Program-made: the position numbers and the translations under genes
Source of the DNA: a virus
Length of the DNA: 35,315 bases
Direction: 5' to 3' (one strand)
IMG/VR virus record: IMGVR_UViG_3300037246_001457
Span: 1 to 35,315 of that record
Part shown: positions 8,362 to 17,248 of the stretch, piece after piece
Layout of the letters: every line of letters starts with the position of its first letter
Position numbering within the stretch: the stretch's first letter is position 1
The notes under the pieces: model-generated
What the model was told of the DNA's origin: nothing
Database searches by the model: none
Seen by the model: the letters and a program-made list of their open reading frames with translations, nothing else

Positions 8362-8376
8362 TATTAGAGGTTGATG

Positions 8377-9081
8377 ATGTTAAAAACTTATCTGACTCAT
8401 GAAGATATAATAAACGAAGATCGTACTCTCCAAAAATGGCTCTCTGACGATCAACTAGACTTCGATCTGGAAATCCGAAACGCATACCCTGATATGATAA
8501 AGGACTTGCGACATCGGAAGGATCTCAATTTGCGCTTACTCAATATTCGGCTTGTTCTTGAAACCGATCAGGAGCAGGCAGGAGCGTTCGATGGTACGGT
8601 ATCAAGCGAAGATAAGATAAACAGATCGAGGCTCCTCCTGACGATTAAAACGCTCGTAGGGGACGGATCTTTCAAGCTATTGGGTTCGGATAATGCGGAA
8701 GCAGATATTGCGGATTGGATTGAAGCAAAAAGTGACATTATCTTCGTTTCAGAGATCGGGGAATACAGCATCAATTTCTACGATTATTATAAGTTTTACA
8801 GACTTCAAAAAACTTCAACGACGAACGCAAAATACTCTGTCGATATGACCGAAACGATTTACGATTTCCTTCACTTATATAAAACCGTTGAAAGGATATA
8901 CCGTCAGCTGAACAAACTCAACGATGATGCTTTCAGTGTGAAACAGGAACTCTATAAAGATAAGTACGAGGAGCTGTTAATCAATGGTCGCTTTTATTAT
9001 GACAAAGACGAATCAGGGGATTACGATTCGGATGAGCTTAGAACTGATTCCAATATAATTAGAGTCGGGGTAAGGCAATGA
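8377..9081 (+). CDS. Probable head-tail connector (neck) protein
   Basis: 234 aa from the ATG at 8377. AGAGG at 8366-8370 lies 6 bases before this codon; TTG 8371 and ATG 8374 in the same frame are too close to it. The protein is acidic and mostly helical: YLTHEDIINEDRTLQKWL, then LRHRKDLNLRLLNIRLVLE, and a C-terminal helical half with ETIYDFLHLYKTVERIY. Length and place between the capsid and the tail terminator candidate suggest an adaptor or head-closure protein. No specific motif confirms this. It overlaps the next gene by four bases. Confidence 0.55.
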   Translation: MLKTYLTHEDIINEDRTLQKWLSDDQLDFDLEIRNAYPDMIKDLRHRKDLNLRLLNIRLVLETDQEQAGAFDGTVSSEDKINRSRLLLTIKTLVGDGSFKLLGSDNAEADIADWIEAKSDIIFVSEIGEYSINFYDYYKFYRLQKTSTTNAKYSVDMTETIYDFLHLYKTVERIYRQLNKLNDDAFSVKQELYKDKYEELLINGRFYYDKDESGDYDSDELRTDSNIIRVGVRQ

Positions 9082-9464
9082 GTTGGAGCGTACAAAAAAA
9101 TATCATAGCCGATGTTTTGGATGATCTGGGTTATAGACAGGTGAAATTTAATATCACAGTCGAACAGGCTCCGGAGAATTTCGCAAACAAAGTTTACGAA
9201 TTCAAGTTCGAGACTCCTGAGTTGAATGATGCCTCAAGCGGTACGGTTATCAAATCGTTAGCGGGAATTATTCGGGTCGGTTATATAGCTGAGTCAATCA
9301 ATGATTACGATGCCATGATCGATGATTTTCAAATTTTTATTAACACAGTTGCAGTTAATTCGAATTCCTTTATAAATGATCCGACATTAACACAGATCGA
9401 CGAAGCGGAAAACTATTACGTCGGTGAAATGTCGGTATTCATAGGAATCGAAAATGTCTGTTAA
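9078..9464 (+). CDS. Probable tail terminator / tail completion protein
   Basis: 128 aa. The start overlaps the upstream stop (ATGA). A first helix (SWSVQKNIIADVLDDLGY) is followed by alternating strands (FNITVEQAP, YEFKFETPEL, SLAGIIRVGYIAES), a helix (YDAMIDDFQIFINTV) and a final strand (GEMSVFIGIENVC). This size and alpha/beta pattern fit siphophage tail terminator proteins, and the gene sits right before the tail tube genes. Assignment is by position and general pattern rather than by a sequence signature. Confidence 0.5.
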   Translation: MSWSVQKNIIADVLDDLGYRQVKFNITVEQAPENFANKVYEFKFETPELNDASSGTVIKSLAGIIRVGYIAESINDYDAMIDDFQIFINTVAVNSNSFINDPTLTQIDEAENYYVGEMSVFIGIENVC

Positions 9465-9479
9465 GTAGAGGAGGTATTA

Positions 9480-9716
9480 ATGCCGATAGTTAAAATAACA
9501 CAATATTTAAGAGATAGAGTGCAGGTCGATAAGATGGGTGAATTACTTTCAACTTCTGTCAGCCTTGCATTTGTGCCGAAAGCGAAACTGAAAAATTTCC
9601 TTAACGGCTCAGATTCAATAAACGTAACCGAACAGTTTTACAATACCGAAGCACATAAACTTTACTTCGAACCGGTTACGAATTTACCTGCCGAAGATAA
9701 TGGAGGAGGTGAATAA
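9480..9716 (+). CDS. Small protein directly before the tail tube gene, unknown
   Basis: 78 aa with a GAGGAGG site 5 bases before the ATG. It contains VDKMGELLSTSVSLAFVPKAKL and ends in a Gly-rich EDNGGGE, whose codons carry the ribosome binding site of the next gene. The segment MGELLS-x-S recurs as the first residues of the tail tube protein (MGELLSKSEKFGF), so the two share a short N-terminal-like element. Otherwise unrecognised; presumably a tail component. Confidence 0.55.
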   Translation: MPIVKITQYLRDRVQVDKMGELLSTSVSLAFVPKAKLKNFLNGSDSINVTEQFYNTEAHKLYFEPVTNLPAEDNGGGE

Positions 9717-10801
9717 TGGGAGAGTTATTATCGAAGAGTGAAAAATTTGGATTTCTATTACAACCTAAAGCGAATCAAACTAATACTCCTCCGGTTGGCG
9801 GTGGATCAGATACCATTATGTGGGAGAACGTCGCAACGATTCAACCAACTTGGACGATTAACGGAATTACTGGCACGATCGTTTTTAATCCGAATACCAA
9901 TGTTGAGCAACTGGGATATAATTCTGGATCGTCGATATTTCAGGAGCAGAATCGTACTCTCATAAATAATGCCGGTTCCATGCCGACGATAGATTTCGAA
10001 TGTTATGCAACTCCCGTCGTTACAGCTGGGTTCTTAACCCTGGCATTACAGGCATTTGCTCAGAGCATAACTCCGGGATGGCAGAAAACAATTACGCCTG
10101 CCGATGCGGTTCTCGATATGAGAGGAAATTCGGAAGGGTATCTGGCTTCGATTCATCAATTTACAATCACAGGTGATGCAAACAATTTGCACAACGCCAT
10201 AATGAATAACATAACCTTAACGATTCTCAATAACGGAGTTGGTGAGGCGAGATTGGGCAGATTATCGGGTCAGTTTATGAGTGCGGTTGGTTTAACCGGT
10301 GGAGCAACTGCGTCAGGCTATACCGCTCCTGAAACATACACATTTAACGAAGGGAACGTAGCTAATGATGCCTTTACGCTCGACTTAAACATCGGTGCGC
10401 TTGCGTTGCCTGATTTTTGTTGGAGACAGATCACAATATCAATTACGAATAATATTTTCTCTGATTGCTTATCCGAAAACGCTCCTAATAATATCAAGCG
10501 GGCAACTCCTGAAATTACAGTACAGCTTGATATTCCTAAAACCTCTACGACTCCCGGAGTGGTTGAGAGTTTACAGGATGGTGATCTGATTACGCTCGAA
10601 TTGTATAATGGATATGCGGACACCGTTCCGAATCATTTCAAGTTCGAGATCGAGGCAGGGTTTATCACTGATACGCCTCAAGCGACTGAGGGCGATTATC
10701 AGTCGTGGTCGATTCCAATTATGGTTAAAAGACCGACTGCAGGATGGGTTAATCCAGTTTTCACAATAGCGGATGCAACTGAATGGCTCGGACTCCCATA
10801 A
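9716..10801 (+). CDS. Major tail (tube) protein
   Basis: 361 aa. The stop of the preceding gene and this ATG share one base. The sequence is beta-rich with many Thr, Asn and Gly and few charges: TIMWENVATIQPTWTINGI, repeated TPEITVQLDIP-type strands, and IEAGFITDTPQ near the end. It lies just upstream of the frameshifted tail chaperones and tape measure, which is the standard position of the siphophage tube protein. Stacked hexamers would make the tail tube. At 361 aa it is long for a tube protein and may carry an extra surface domain. The last 19 bases overlap the chaperone gene. Confidence 0.72.
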   Translation: MGELLSKSEKFGFLLQPKANQTNTPPVGGGSDTIMWENVATIQPTWTINGITGTIVFNPNTNVEQLGYNSGSSIFQEQNRTLINNAGSMPTIDFECYATPVVTAGFLTLALQAFAQSITPGWQKTITPADAVLDMRGNSEGYLASIHQFTITGDANNLHNAIMNNITLTILNNGVGEARLGRLSGQFMSAVGLTGGATASGYTAPETYTFNEGNVANDAFTLDLNIGALALPDFCWRQITISITNNIFSDCLSENAPNNIKRATPEITVQLDIPKTSTTPGVVESLQDGDLITLELYNGYADTVPNHFKFEIEAGFITDTPQATEGDYQSWSIPIMVKRPTAGWVNPVFTIADATEWLGLP

Positions 10802-11139
10802 CATTACATAAAATACCGGACGGTTTTTCGAAGTGGTTTGAATTCGATGGCGACGTAAAATTTCTCTGTTCTCCTCCGACAATAGATCAACATATTTATT
10901 TGCGTAATCTATATATCACGGAGAAGGATGAAGTACTCAGAGGAATCAGGGTCGGGGAATACTATTTGAAATTCGTCATTAAGGATTGGGAAGGGATGGA
11001 TGAGCCTTGCAAGATTATTAACGACGAGCTTGATGATCGGCAGTGGAAGGAATTGATCTTATTTCCTGAACAAACTTTTATGATGGTGAATGTTATTCAG
11101 GCTGAAATTGAATTCAAGTTGTTTCAAAAAAAAAACTAG
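10783..11139 (+). CDS. Tail assembly chaperone (gpG-like), frameshift donor
   Basis: 118 aa from the ATG at 10783, inside the end of the tube gene, with only a weak GCGGA site, which suggests coupling to tube translation. The protein is mixed helical with ITLHKIPDGFSKWFEF and DDRQWKELILFPEQT, and ends in VIQAEIEFKLFQKKN at an A10 tract. Genes in this position encode the G/GT-type chaperones that coat the tape measure before the tube polymerises. The diagnostic feature is the overlapping second frame and the homopolymer, described as separate entries. The identity is mainly from this architecture. Confidence 0.75.
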   Translation: MARTPITLHKIPDGFSKWFEFDGDVKFLCSPPTIDQHIYLRNLYITEKDEVLRGIRVGEYYLKFVIKDWEGMDEPCKIINDELDDRQWKELILFPEQTFMMVNVIQAEIEFKLFQKKN

Positions 11140-11507
11140 CTCTGCTCTATCGTTTGAAGACTGAAGGATTAATCAGGTCGCAGAAAGGACAGGATTATCC
11201 GCTACATATAAAGTCAGTATTTAAGAATAGTCATATACATAGAGTATTTAAGAACGAGGCTGAATTACTGGAAGCTATTTTTGAGGAATTAGGTCAGCCT
11301 TATAACAAAGGCAAGAAAATTAAACAAATAATATTCGAGGAGTTTGGATTCCATAACACAGCATTACTCGTTGATAAGTTTTCGGTTTTCTTGATTGAGG
11401 AATACGAATACTATAAGTCGCCTGCAACTCCTCACGCTCCGTATCAATATAATATTTGGAGAGACGCAGTTTTAATATTTGAAGAACTTCAACCGAGGTT
11501 ATTTTAA
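11112..11507 (+). CDS. Tail assembly chaperone T extension, expressed by -1 frameshift
   Basis: The frame is open from 11112 and has no ATG with a ribosome binding site; the first possible start, TTG at 11154, has none. After a -1 slip at the A10 tract, translation continues as LALLYRLKTEGLIRSQKG and on to the stop at 11505-11507. The fused G-T protein would be about 241 aa (118 plus 123). The T part is rich in aromatic and acidic residues (FLIEEYEYYKSP). It would bind the tape measure, whose start codon overlaps this stop by one base. The lambda G/GT system is the known parallel. Confidence 0.8.
   Translation: MQVVSKKKLALLYRLKTEGLIRSQKGQDYPLHIKSVFKNSHIHRVFKNEAELLEAIFEELGQPYNKGKKIKQIIFEEFGFHNTALLVDKFSVFLIEEYEYYKSPATPHAPYQYNIWRDAVLIFEELQPRLF
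11126..11136 (+). promoter_or_regulatory. -1 programmed ribosomal frameshift slippery site (A10 then C)
   Basis: Ten A residues at 11126-11135 are followed by C. In the upstream frame they are read CAA AAA AAA AAC then TAG (11137-11139), so A AAA AAC at 11130-11136 is a canonical X-XXY-YYZ heptamer. A -1 slip enters a frame open from 11112 to 11507. The two frames overlap only at 11112-11139, and the slippery run lies exactly there. Transcriptional slippage on A10 could give the same product. Confidence 0.85.
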
Positions 11508-13144
11508 TGGCAATCAAGGACGTAATATTTCGACTTAAAGCGAAAGATACTAACGTAAAATCTACGATGAAGGGTGTTAACAAACAGGCGAAATCCACCA
11601 CTTCATCGTTTCAGTCATTAGGCAAATCGTTAGCTGTTATTTATGGAGCTACGAAATTATTTTCATTTTTAGATAAGTCAGTTCAGGCGTTCAACGTTCA
11701 ACAAAAGGCAGTTGCTCAGTTAAATCAAGTACTCGAATCAACCGGTGGAAAGGCGAATTTAACTTCAAGCGAATTGCAGGGACTTGCAAGTTCATTACAG
11801 AAAGTTACGACGTTCGGGGACGAGGCGATTATCGGAATGGAATCACTTCTTTTAACATTTACCAATATCAGGGGCGATGTATTTGAGGAAGCAACGGGTT
11901 TGATTCTGGATATGTCGGTTGCCATGGGTCAGGATTTAAAATCGTCAGCTATTCAAGTTGGTAAAGCCTTGAATGATCCTATACTCGGAGTATCTGCTTT
12001 AGGTCGAGTCGGAATTCAATTCACGAAACAACAGAAGGAACTTATTAAGACATTAGCCGAATCTGGAGAGGTTGCAGAGGCTCAGGCGATCATAATGAAA
12101 GAGTTAAATGTTCAGTTCGGAGGTTCGGCTCAGGCGCAGGCTCAGACGTATGCAGGGAAGGTTACTCAGCTCAGTAATTCGTTCGGTGATTTGATGGAGC
12201 TGTTAGGTCAGGGTGTGGTGCCTGCATTGGAACTTCTCGTTGACGCGGGATTGGGATGGGTTGGCGTAATGAATGATATGATCGGCAAGCAGGAAGATTT
12301 TACGGTCGGTCTATCGGATCAGAAAAAATTCTACAAGGAGATTAAGGAAGCAAGTGATGAATTTTTAAAGAGCGAGTTAAATTCCTTACAAGCACTCATC
12401 GAAATCACTGACACTAAAATCATGTCAGGCGAATTATCGGAATCAGAGTTAAAGCAACAGAGGCAATTATTCGAAACTTACTTAGCTCAATTCAGAGTTA
12501 TCGACGATATATTATCAAAGAGTGAGGATTTGTCTCGACTCGAAGATCCTCCAAGAACATTAGTTTTGAGTGAAAAGGAAATAGAAGCGATAAAAAAAAG
12601 ATCAGAGGAAGAGGCAGAACTATACTGGAAAAATTATGTGTCGATTTTCAAATTTTTAAGGGACGAAGGAGCCAGAGGATTACAGGGGAAAACTCGGACG
12701 CAGGAAGTTGAAGCATTTAAGAAAACCCGTCAGGAGTTGCAAGAAACCGATACTGAATTCGCAAATCCTGAAGTCACTGCGGGCGAATGGACTGAGGAGA
12801 CTATAAAATTTCAACAGGCTTTCGAGTCAGGGTTTATGAAAACGATTAACAATATCGGTGATTCATTCGTTTCAATGTTTGCGGAAGTATTTGACTTCGG
12901 TGATTCGTTGCTCGGAAAGTTTGCTTCAGCTCTTGTATCGGGCGTACTTGCTTCAGTTACCGGAGGGATCGGAGGAGCGATTTTAAGTGTGTTTGATCTT
13001 GGCAAAACAACAAGCGCAGGGGCAGGGTCATTAACTAAACAGATGGTATTAAATATAGATGGCAGAACGATGGAGGGATATTTAACTGAAACGATGCCTC
13101 AAGTAAATAAAAGAATAGCTCGTTCGTCAGCTACGGGATTTTAA
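11507..13144 (+). CDS. Tape measure protein
   Basis: 545 aa. The start overlaps the upstream stop (TAATG). The N-terminus (AIKDVIFRLKAKDTN, then helical KGVNKQAKSTTSSFQSLGKSL) and the block DEAIIGMESLLLTFTN, LKSSAIQVGKALNDPILG, QKELIKTLAESGE are typical of phage tail length tape measure proteins. A small-residue-rich hydrophobic segment at about 465-500 (FASALVSGVLASVTGGIGG) could cross the inner membrane during ejection. At roughly 0.15 nm per residue the tail would be near 80 nm; that ratio is general knowledge and the length is an inference. This is short for the family. Confidence 0.85.
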   Translation: MAIKDVIFRLKAKDTNVKSTMKGVNKQAKSTTSSFQSLGKSLAVIYGATKLFSFLDKSVQAFNVQQKAVAQLNQVLESTGGKANLTSSELQGLASSLQKVTTFGDEAIIGMESLLLTFTNIRGDVFEEATGLILDMSVAMGQDLKSSAIQVGKALNDPILGVSALGRVGIQFTKQQKELIKTLAESGEVAEAQAIIMKELNVQFGGSAQAQAQTYAGKVTQLSNSFGDLMELLGQGVVPALELLVDAGLGWVGVMNDMIGKQEDFTVGLSDQKKFYKEIKEASDEFLKSELNSLQALIEITDTKIMSGELSESELKQQRQLFETYLAQFRVIDDILSKSEDLSRLEDPPRTLVLSEKEIEAIKKRSEEEAELYWKNYVSIFKFLRDEGARGLQGKTRTQEVEAFKKTRQELQETDTEFANPEVTAGEWTEETIKFQQAFESGFMKTINNIGDSFVSMFAEVFDFGDSLLGKFASALVSGVLASVTGGIGGAILSVFDLGKTTSAGAGSLTKQMVLNIDGRTMEGYLTETMPQVNKRIARSSATGF

Positions 13145-13148
13145 GATA

Positions 13149-14597
13149 ATGAGAACTATAAACATGACAATCGGTGAAGATATCGAAGCCAATTTCCTTA
13201 TAAGAATAGTTTATGAGGGTGGTGGAATAATACATGGGGCTCAACGCTCGATACTTTTATCTGGCAATACTTATGATGGACAAATATTTCAGACAGAAAG
13301 CTGGTCTGCGATATCGAAAACAATCAACGTAAGCGCCGGTGGTGGATTGGGTGACTTAGAAACTGTTGCAGTTTTTTTAATGCGTGATAATCAAGACACA
13401 GCAACTAAAGATTATTTCAATTCGTGGTTCCCAGTCATTGGAAAGCCGGGCATAACCTCCTATACAGCTGAGATCGGATTAGTATGGGATGGAGCTTCAC
13501 AGGAATCCGATATAACATGGCTCAAGTCATTTTATATCGAAAATTATGACGTTTCGTTTGATCTGATAACACTTACTTTAATTGAACTCGACGAACTGCA
13601 AAATAAATTAATACCGCAGTATAAAATACAGGATTCAACCGTTAACGGAATCTCATATTATCCTAAAGCTGAAGATAATATAGGAAAAACAATTCCTATT
13701 ATATATGGATGGTCTGCGGAGGTCTGGAGTTTTCCGAATATTGTTGACGGAATCACTAATGGATATGTGCCTGCATTCTCAGTCGATAAAATGGTTAACA
13801 AATATGTCTTCAGTTCTCATGGCGTTTCGTTTACTCCTGACTTTTTATTACGGTATTTATCAGGACCCGATTTGTTTATGGATATACAGACAAGCATCGG
13901 GGGAGGGCTTGCAATATCTGGGAATCTTAAAGGAAGCCACGTTCAAATGTCTTCCCCTCCTTATGGCAAGCTGATCGGTCAGATAATAATTCCAATGAGA
14001 GAACAGGCAGAGGGCGACGTTACAAATCCTTTGAACATACCGGTCACTGAGATTGAAAAAGTTACCGATTTTGACGTTTCAAATTTTGCTCTGTATAATG
14101 TTGATCTTACTACTTTCTCCGCATATAAAGTTGGTTCGCCTATAAACGATGAATTGATCGGGATATTAACTCAAGCCAATACCGATGCAACGATTAATAT
14201 GTTTTATAAAATCGTCGGCCCCGCAAACTCAACGCTCTCAATTTCATTATGGAACAATACTATTTCGCCTTCAACGTTTGCGGTAGCAGTTGGGTTTTTC
14301 TCCGGCCCCGCCCAGACCGCACAAATGGTCGGTAATATGGGATTGTTCGCTCCGGATTTATCGATTCCAGGAGGATTGCAGGGGAGAATAAAAGACATTT
14401 CAGATTTTTTAACATTGGAATATCAAGTGATTTACACAAAAATAGCGCCGGATGTAAATCAGTGGTGCGAAGTAACAGCGGTATGGATTGATGTTCAGAA
14501 TATAAATGTACTTGGAATGAAAACGAGAATAAAAAAAGTTTTTAAAGCGAGAAGGCATCTTAATAGGGATCAATTTGAACAGGTGAGGGAAGATTAA
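13149..14597 (+). CDS. Tail tip protein after the tape measure
   Basis: 482 aa. Both candidate starts (13149 and ATG 13164) have weak ribosome binding sites; the first is kept. The first 150 residues are beta-rich, with FLIRIVYEGGGIIHGA and YTAEIGLVWDGA. LITLTLIELDELQNKLIPQ leads into NIGKTIPIIYGW at about 187-198, a short pattern that recurs in siphophage tail tip proteins between the tape measure and the hub. The rest is beta-rich and Ser/Thr-rich and includes a galactose-binding-like stretch. The C-terminus is basic. It probably forms part of the distal tail. The family is recognised only loosely. Confidence 0.6.
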   Translation: MRTINMTIGEDIEANFLIRIVYEGGGIIHGAQRSILLSGNTYDGQIFQTESWSAISKTINVSAGGGLGDLETVAVFLMRDNQDTATKDYFNSWFPVIGKPGITSYTAEIGLVWDGASQESDITWLKSFYIENYDVSFDLITLTLIELDELQNKLIPQYKIQDSTVNGISYYPKAEDNIGKTIPIIYGWSAEVWSFPNIVDGITNGYVPAFSVDKMVNKYVFSSHGVSFTPDFLLRYLSGPDLFMDIQTSIGGGLAISGNLKGSHVQMSSPPYGKLIGQIIIPMREQAEGDVTNPLNIPVTEIEKVTDFDVSNFALYNVDLTTFSAYKVGSPINDELIGILTQANTDATINMFYKIVGPANSTLSISLWNNTISPSTFAVAVGFFSGPAQTAQMVGNMGLFAPDLSIPGGLQGRIKDISDFLTLEYQVIYTKIAPDVNQWCEVTAVWIDVQNINVLGMKTRIKKVFKARRHLNRDQFEQVRED

Positions 14598-14600
14598 AGT

Positions 14601-16433
14601 ATGGAGCAGTTAATTTACGAAGATGAACTCCAAAAGCAGACGACGACGGAAGAACTATCCGACGAGATATACGGAGCCTATATCGGAAGGACTTACAATA
14701 ACTGGATTTCAGAATTCGCAAGATCGAACGGGCATACCGTAGGAACTGCGATTCGCAATCTCATTTACATAATGGAATCAATTATCAGGGATGAGGTCGG
14801 AAGGGAAGTGGATTTGATTACCGATTCGTCGGGATCAGGATTAAGCACAATTAATATTACAAATCTCAAATATGCTGACATAGATAACGCATACGCAGGG
14901 GCTTACCTATATATCGATGTTTATGAAGTGCTGATAATAGGAAATGTCGGATCGTTGGTAACGGTCGCCTTACCGATTGTGAATTTTATCGATTCATCGA
15001 ACGTGTTATATATCGACAACATTCAAACTGAATGTGATATTGCGGACTTCGATTTCCTCGGAAATACGACGGACGGAATTCTCAAGGATTGGGATTCTCG
15101 AATAATTTATGACCATCAAAGATCGGGACGAGATTTGCTGTCAGAATTATGTCGGGAGGGAATGCTTGGATTATTTCGAGCCTATAATAAGTATAAACTA
15201 TTTTCACTTACTGACTTTAGCAGTATTGCAGGCACTTTATCGAATCCCCTGAAAGATGGAATCTTGCCTTTAATCAACTGGCGATTGAGTCCGTTGGGAA
15301 ATGTATATACATCATTTGAACTAAAATATAATTGGGATGTTGCAAAAGGAGAATTCCGCAATATAATGACGGTCGATCAAAATACTGCCTCCGATCCCTT
15401 ACTCGATCCTCTAAAGACTCTCTGTCAATCGGCTATAACAAAGCATAAGGTCAGCAAAATAAAGGTATATGAGTCTGCTACGATCTGGCAGAGTGCAACT
15501 GCGGTCTTATTTCTACTTCAGGCAGTACCATATTTCACTGATCGATTTTTGCTTGTAACTTATACGGGGGATCTCAAAAATCATATCCAGTTCGAAAAGG
15601 GCGACGTAGTAACTATCAATTATCCCGACATGATACCAGAGGGAATGAACGGTGAAACTGAATTTCTGATCTACGGGGATAAAATTGATATGAATGAAAA
15701 GAATCATCGAATCCATTTTAAGCTCAGGCAGATCGGAGCGGTCGTTGAGCCAACTGAAATATTGGCTCAATGGGTAGCGGATGATTTCAGCGGTACAGGC
15801 AGTCCAGATGCTACTTGGACAGATCGACAAAACGCTCATGTTCTTAATACTCCGGCCGGGAATGTCGTTGATACCGGGTGGAATGGACATCAAGCTCTTG
15901 CGCTTACTGGATCGGTCACTCCTCCGAATAACGATTTAACTATTAGCGCAATCAATAGTAATTATACAATTTTTATAGTTATGGAGCATGGTCGATTCAG
16001 TGGTCAAGATCAATTCCTATTTGATATCGGAAAGGGAGTGAGCGGAGATAGGACAATGTTACTCAGATTTTCCGAGGATTCATTAGCAAGCACATGTTTA
16101 TTCGATTGGACGGAAGCTTTTCCGGATTTTGATTCTAGTTCTCCGAAAGCTGTAATATCTGATACAGTAGGTGAGAAGCATGTTTGGTGTATTGATATGC
16201 AGGGAACGGACGTACGGATATTTATCGACAATGTATTAGTAACCGATGGACTCCGCTCGAATCGATGGACGGCACAGATATTTGACGGTGAGTTCGGTTT
16301 GATGGGAGGTAAAAATTCAAGTATCAAGACAATGGGACCGGCGCAGTTGGCTGAATGTCGCATATATAATGCGCTTGATGATACTCCTCGCGGAACTATA
16401 ACAGCAGAATTACAATCTACATATGGATTATAA
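14601..16433 (+). CDS. Tail hub protein with a C-terminal LamG/concanavalin-like domain
   Basis: 610 aa. Residues 1-385 look like a tail hub: SGRDLLSELCREGMLGLFRA followed by YKLFSL is the pattern seen in gp27/Tal-like hubs, and the segment ends with IHFKLRQIG. Residues about 388-610 are a separate beta-sandwich: QWVADDFSGTGSPDATWTD, VVDTGWNGHQALALTG, SNYTIFIVMEHG, VRIFIDNVLV and LAECRIYNALDD. These are the elements of LamG/ConA-like carbohydrate-binding domains. The same kind of domain makes up the next gene, so the module was probably duplicated. A role in host-surface binding is likely for the lectin part. Confidence 0.65.
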   Translation: MEQLIYEDELQKQTTTEELSDEIYGAYIGRTYNNWISEFARSNGHTVGTAIRNLIYIMESIIRDEVGREVDLITDSSGSGLSTINITNLKYADIDNAYAGAYLYIDVYEVLIIGNVGSLVTVALPIVNFIDSSNVLYIDNIQTECDIADFDFLGNTTDGILKDWDSRIIYDHQRSGRDLLSELCREGMLGLFRAYNKYKLFSLTDFSSIAGTLSNPLKDGILPLINWRLSPLGNVYTSFELKYNWDVAKGEFRNIMTVDQNTASDPLLDPLKTLCQSAITKHKVSKIKVYESATIWQSATAVLFLLQAVPYFTDRFLLVTYTGDLKNHIQFEKGDVVTINYPDMIPEGMNGETEFLIYGDKIDMNEKNHRIHFKLRQIGAVVEPTEILAQWVADDFSGTGSPDATWTDRQNAHVLNTPAGNVVDTGWNGHQALALTGSVTPPNNDLTISAINSNYTIFIVMEHGRFSGQDQFLFDIGKGVSGDRTMLLRFSEDSLASTCLFDWTEAFPDFDSSSPKAVISDTVGEKHVWCIDMQGTDVRIFIDNVLVTDGLRSNRWTAQIFDGEFGLMGGKNSSIKTMGPAQLAECRIYNALDDTPRGTITAELQSTYGL

Positions 16434-16505
16434 TTCGAATAGCTCAGGAGAATTATTTGGGTGTGGCGTATGGTATATTTTAGTAAAAATTTATAAGGAT
16501 GAACA

Positions 16506-17228
16506 ATGTTCAATTTTAATTTTGGCAACGCTGTAAGCTCAAAAGTCGCACCGGCAGGCGGGGACATTGAGCTAGTTTCTCATTGGATTGGAATTCCTTC
16601 GATACCTGATCCTATCGTAAATGAAGTTGGTGGAAAGCCGGGTCTAACGCCGAGAATAGCTGAGGGTGTTGATTGGTTGCCTGCTTTGGGATGGGCTAAT
16701 AATACAGGAGGTCAAGCTCCGACATTAGCAACTGGAACAATCCATGCAACTGAAAGCGATTATACTTTTGTAATGGCTCATCATACTGGAAGCGGGCATA
16801 ATGTCAATGTTAATCAAAGATTTATTTCGGCTGAAGATTCAGGTAATGTAGAGAGAATAGACCTTCAGGCGTTTCCTAAAGCTGATGATACTAAATGCTT
16901 TGAGAGTTCAGTAGTCGCAATAGGAGTTGACAATTTACCAATATCAGCAATCGAGCCTGACGTTACTAATAAAATATTCACGATAATATTTGAAGAACCG
17001 AATATTAAAATTTACAAAAACAGTGTATCAGTAGGTACTTTATCTGACGTTTATGCTAAATGTAAACTTGACGGTAAGTTAGCTTTCGGTCAATGGTACA
17101 ATGGGAGTACGAACGGATATCTGGCTTGTAGTTGGGCTGAGTGCAAAATATTTGCAGGCGTTCTTGATAATACAACTCGGTTAGCCGAGGAATCTGCCAT
17201 GGCTTCGACCTGGGGAATTACATTATAA
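16506..17228 (+). CDS. Free-standing LamG/concanavalin-like tail protein
   Basis: 240 aa, with AAGGA a few bases before the ATG. The core follows the order of the C-terminal domain of the preceding protein: SDYTFVMAHHTGSG, then FTIIFEEPNIKIYKNSVSV, then WAECKIFAGVLDNTTRLAEE and a terminal STWGI. The matched ends (AEC-x-I-[YF] ... ST-[YW]-G) indicate common descent. It lacks the hub part, so it is a separate adhesin-like or decoration protein of the tail tip. The 72-base gap before it contains no convincing gene. The ligand is unknown. Confidence 0.6.
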   Translation: MFNFNFGNAVSSKVAPAGGDIELVSHWIGIPSIPDPIVNEVGGKPGLTPRIAEGVDWLPALGWANNTGGQAPTLATGTIHATESDYTFVMAHHTGSGHNVNVNQRFISAEDSGNVERIDLQAFPKADDTKCFESSVVAIGVDNLPISAIEPDVTNKIFTIIFEEPNIKIYKNSVSVGTLSDVYAKCKLDGKLAFGQWYNGSTNGYLACSWAECKIFAGVLDNTTRLAEESAMASTWGITL

Positions 17229-17248
17229 ATATTGAGGAGGCAAAATAA

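Noticed and set aside
11154-11507. Independent gene starting at TTG 11154.
   Set aside because: No ribosome binding site precedes the TTG and the frame is open back to 11112 across an A10 slippery run, so frameshift expression explains it better.
16434-16505. Tiny frame starting at a GTG near 16462 after an AGGAG.
   Set aside because: Only about 11 codons with no hydrophobic or conserved character; it is treated as spacer.
16010-16567. 185-codon minus-strand open frame across the hub and lectin genes.
   Set aside because: It spans the end of one supported gene and the start of another on the opposite strand, with no start signal or recognisable domain.
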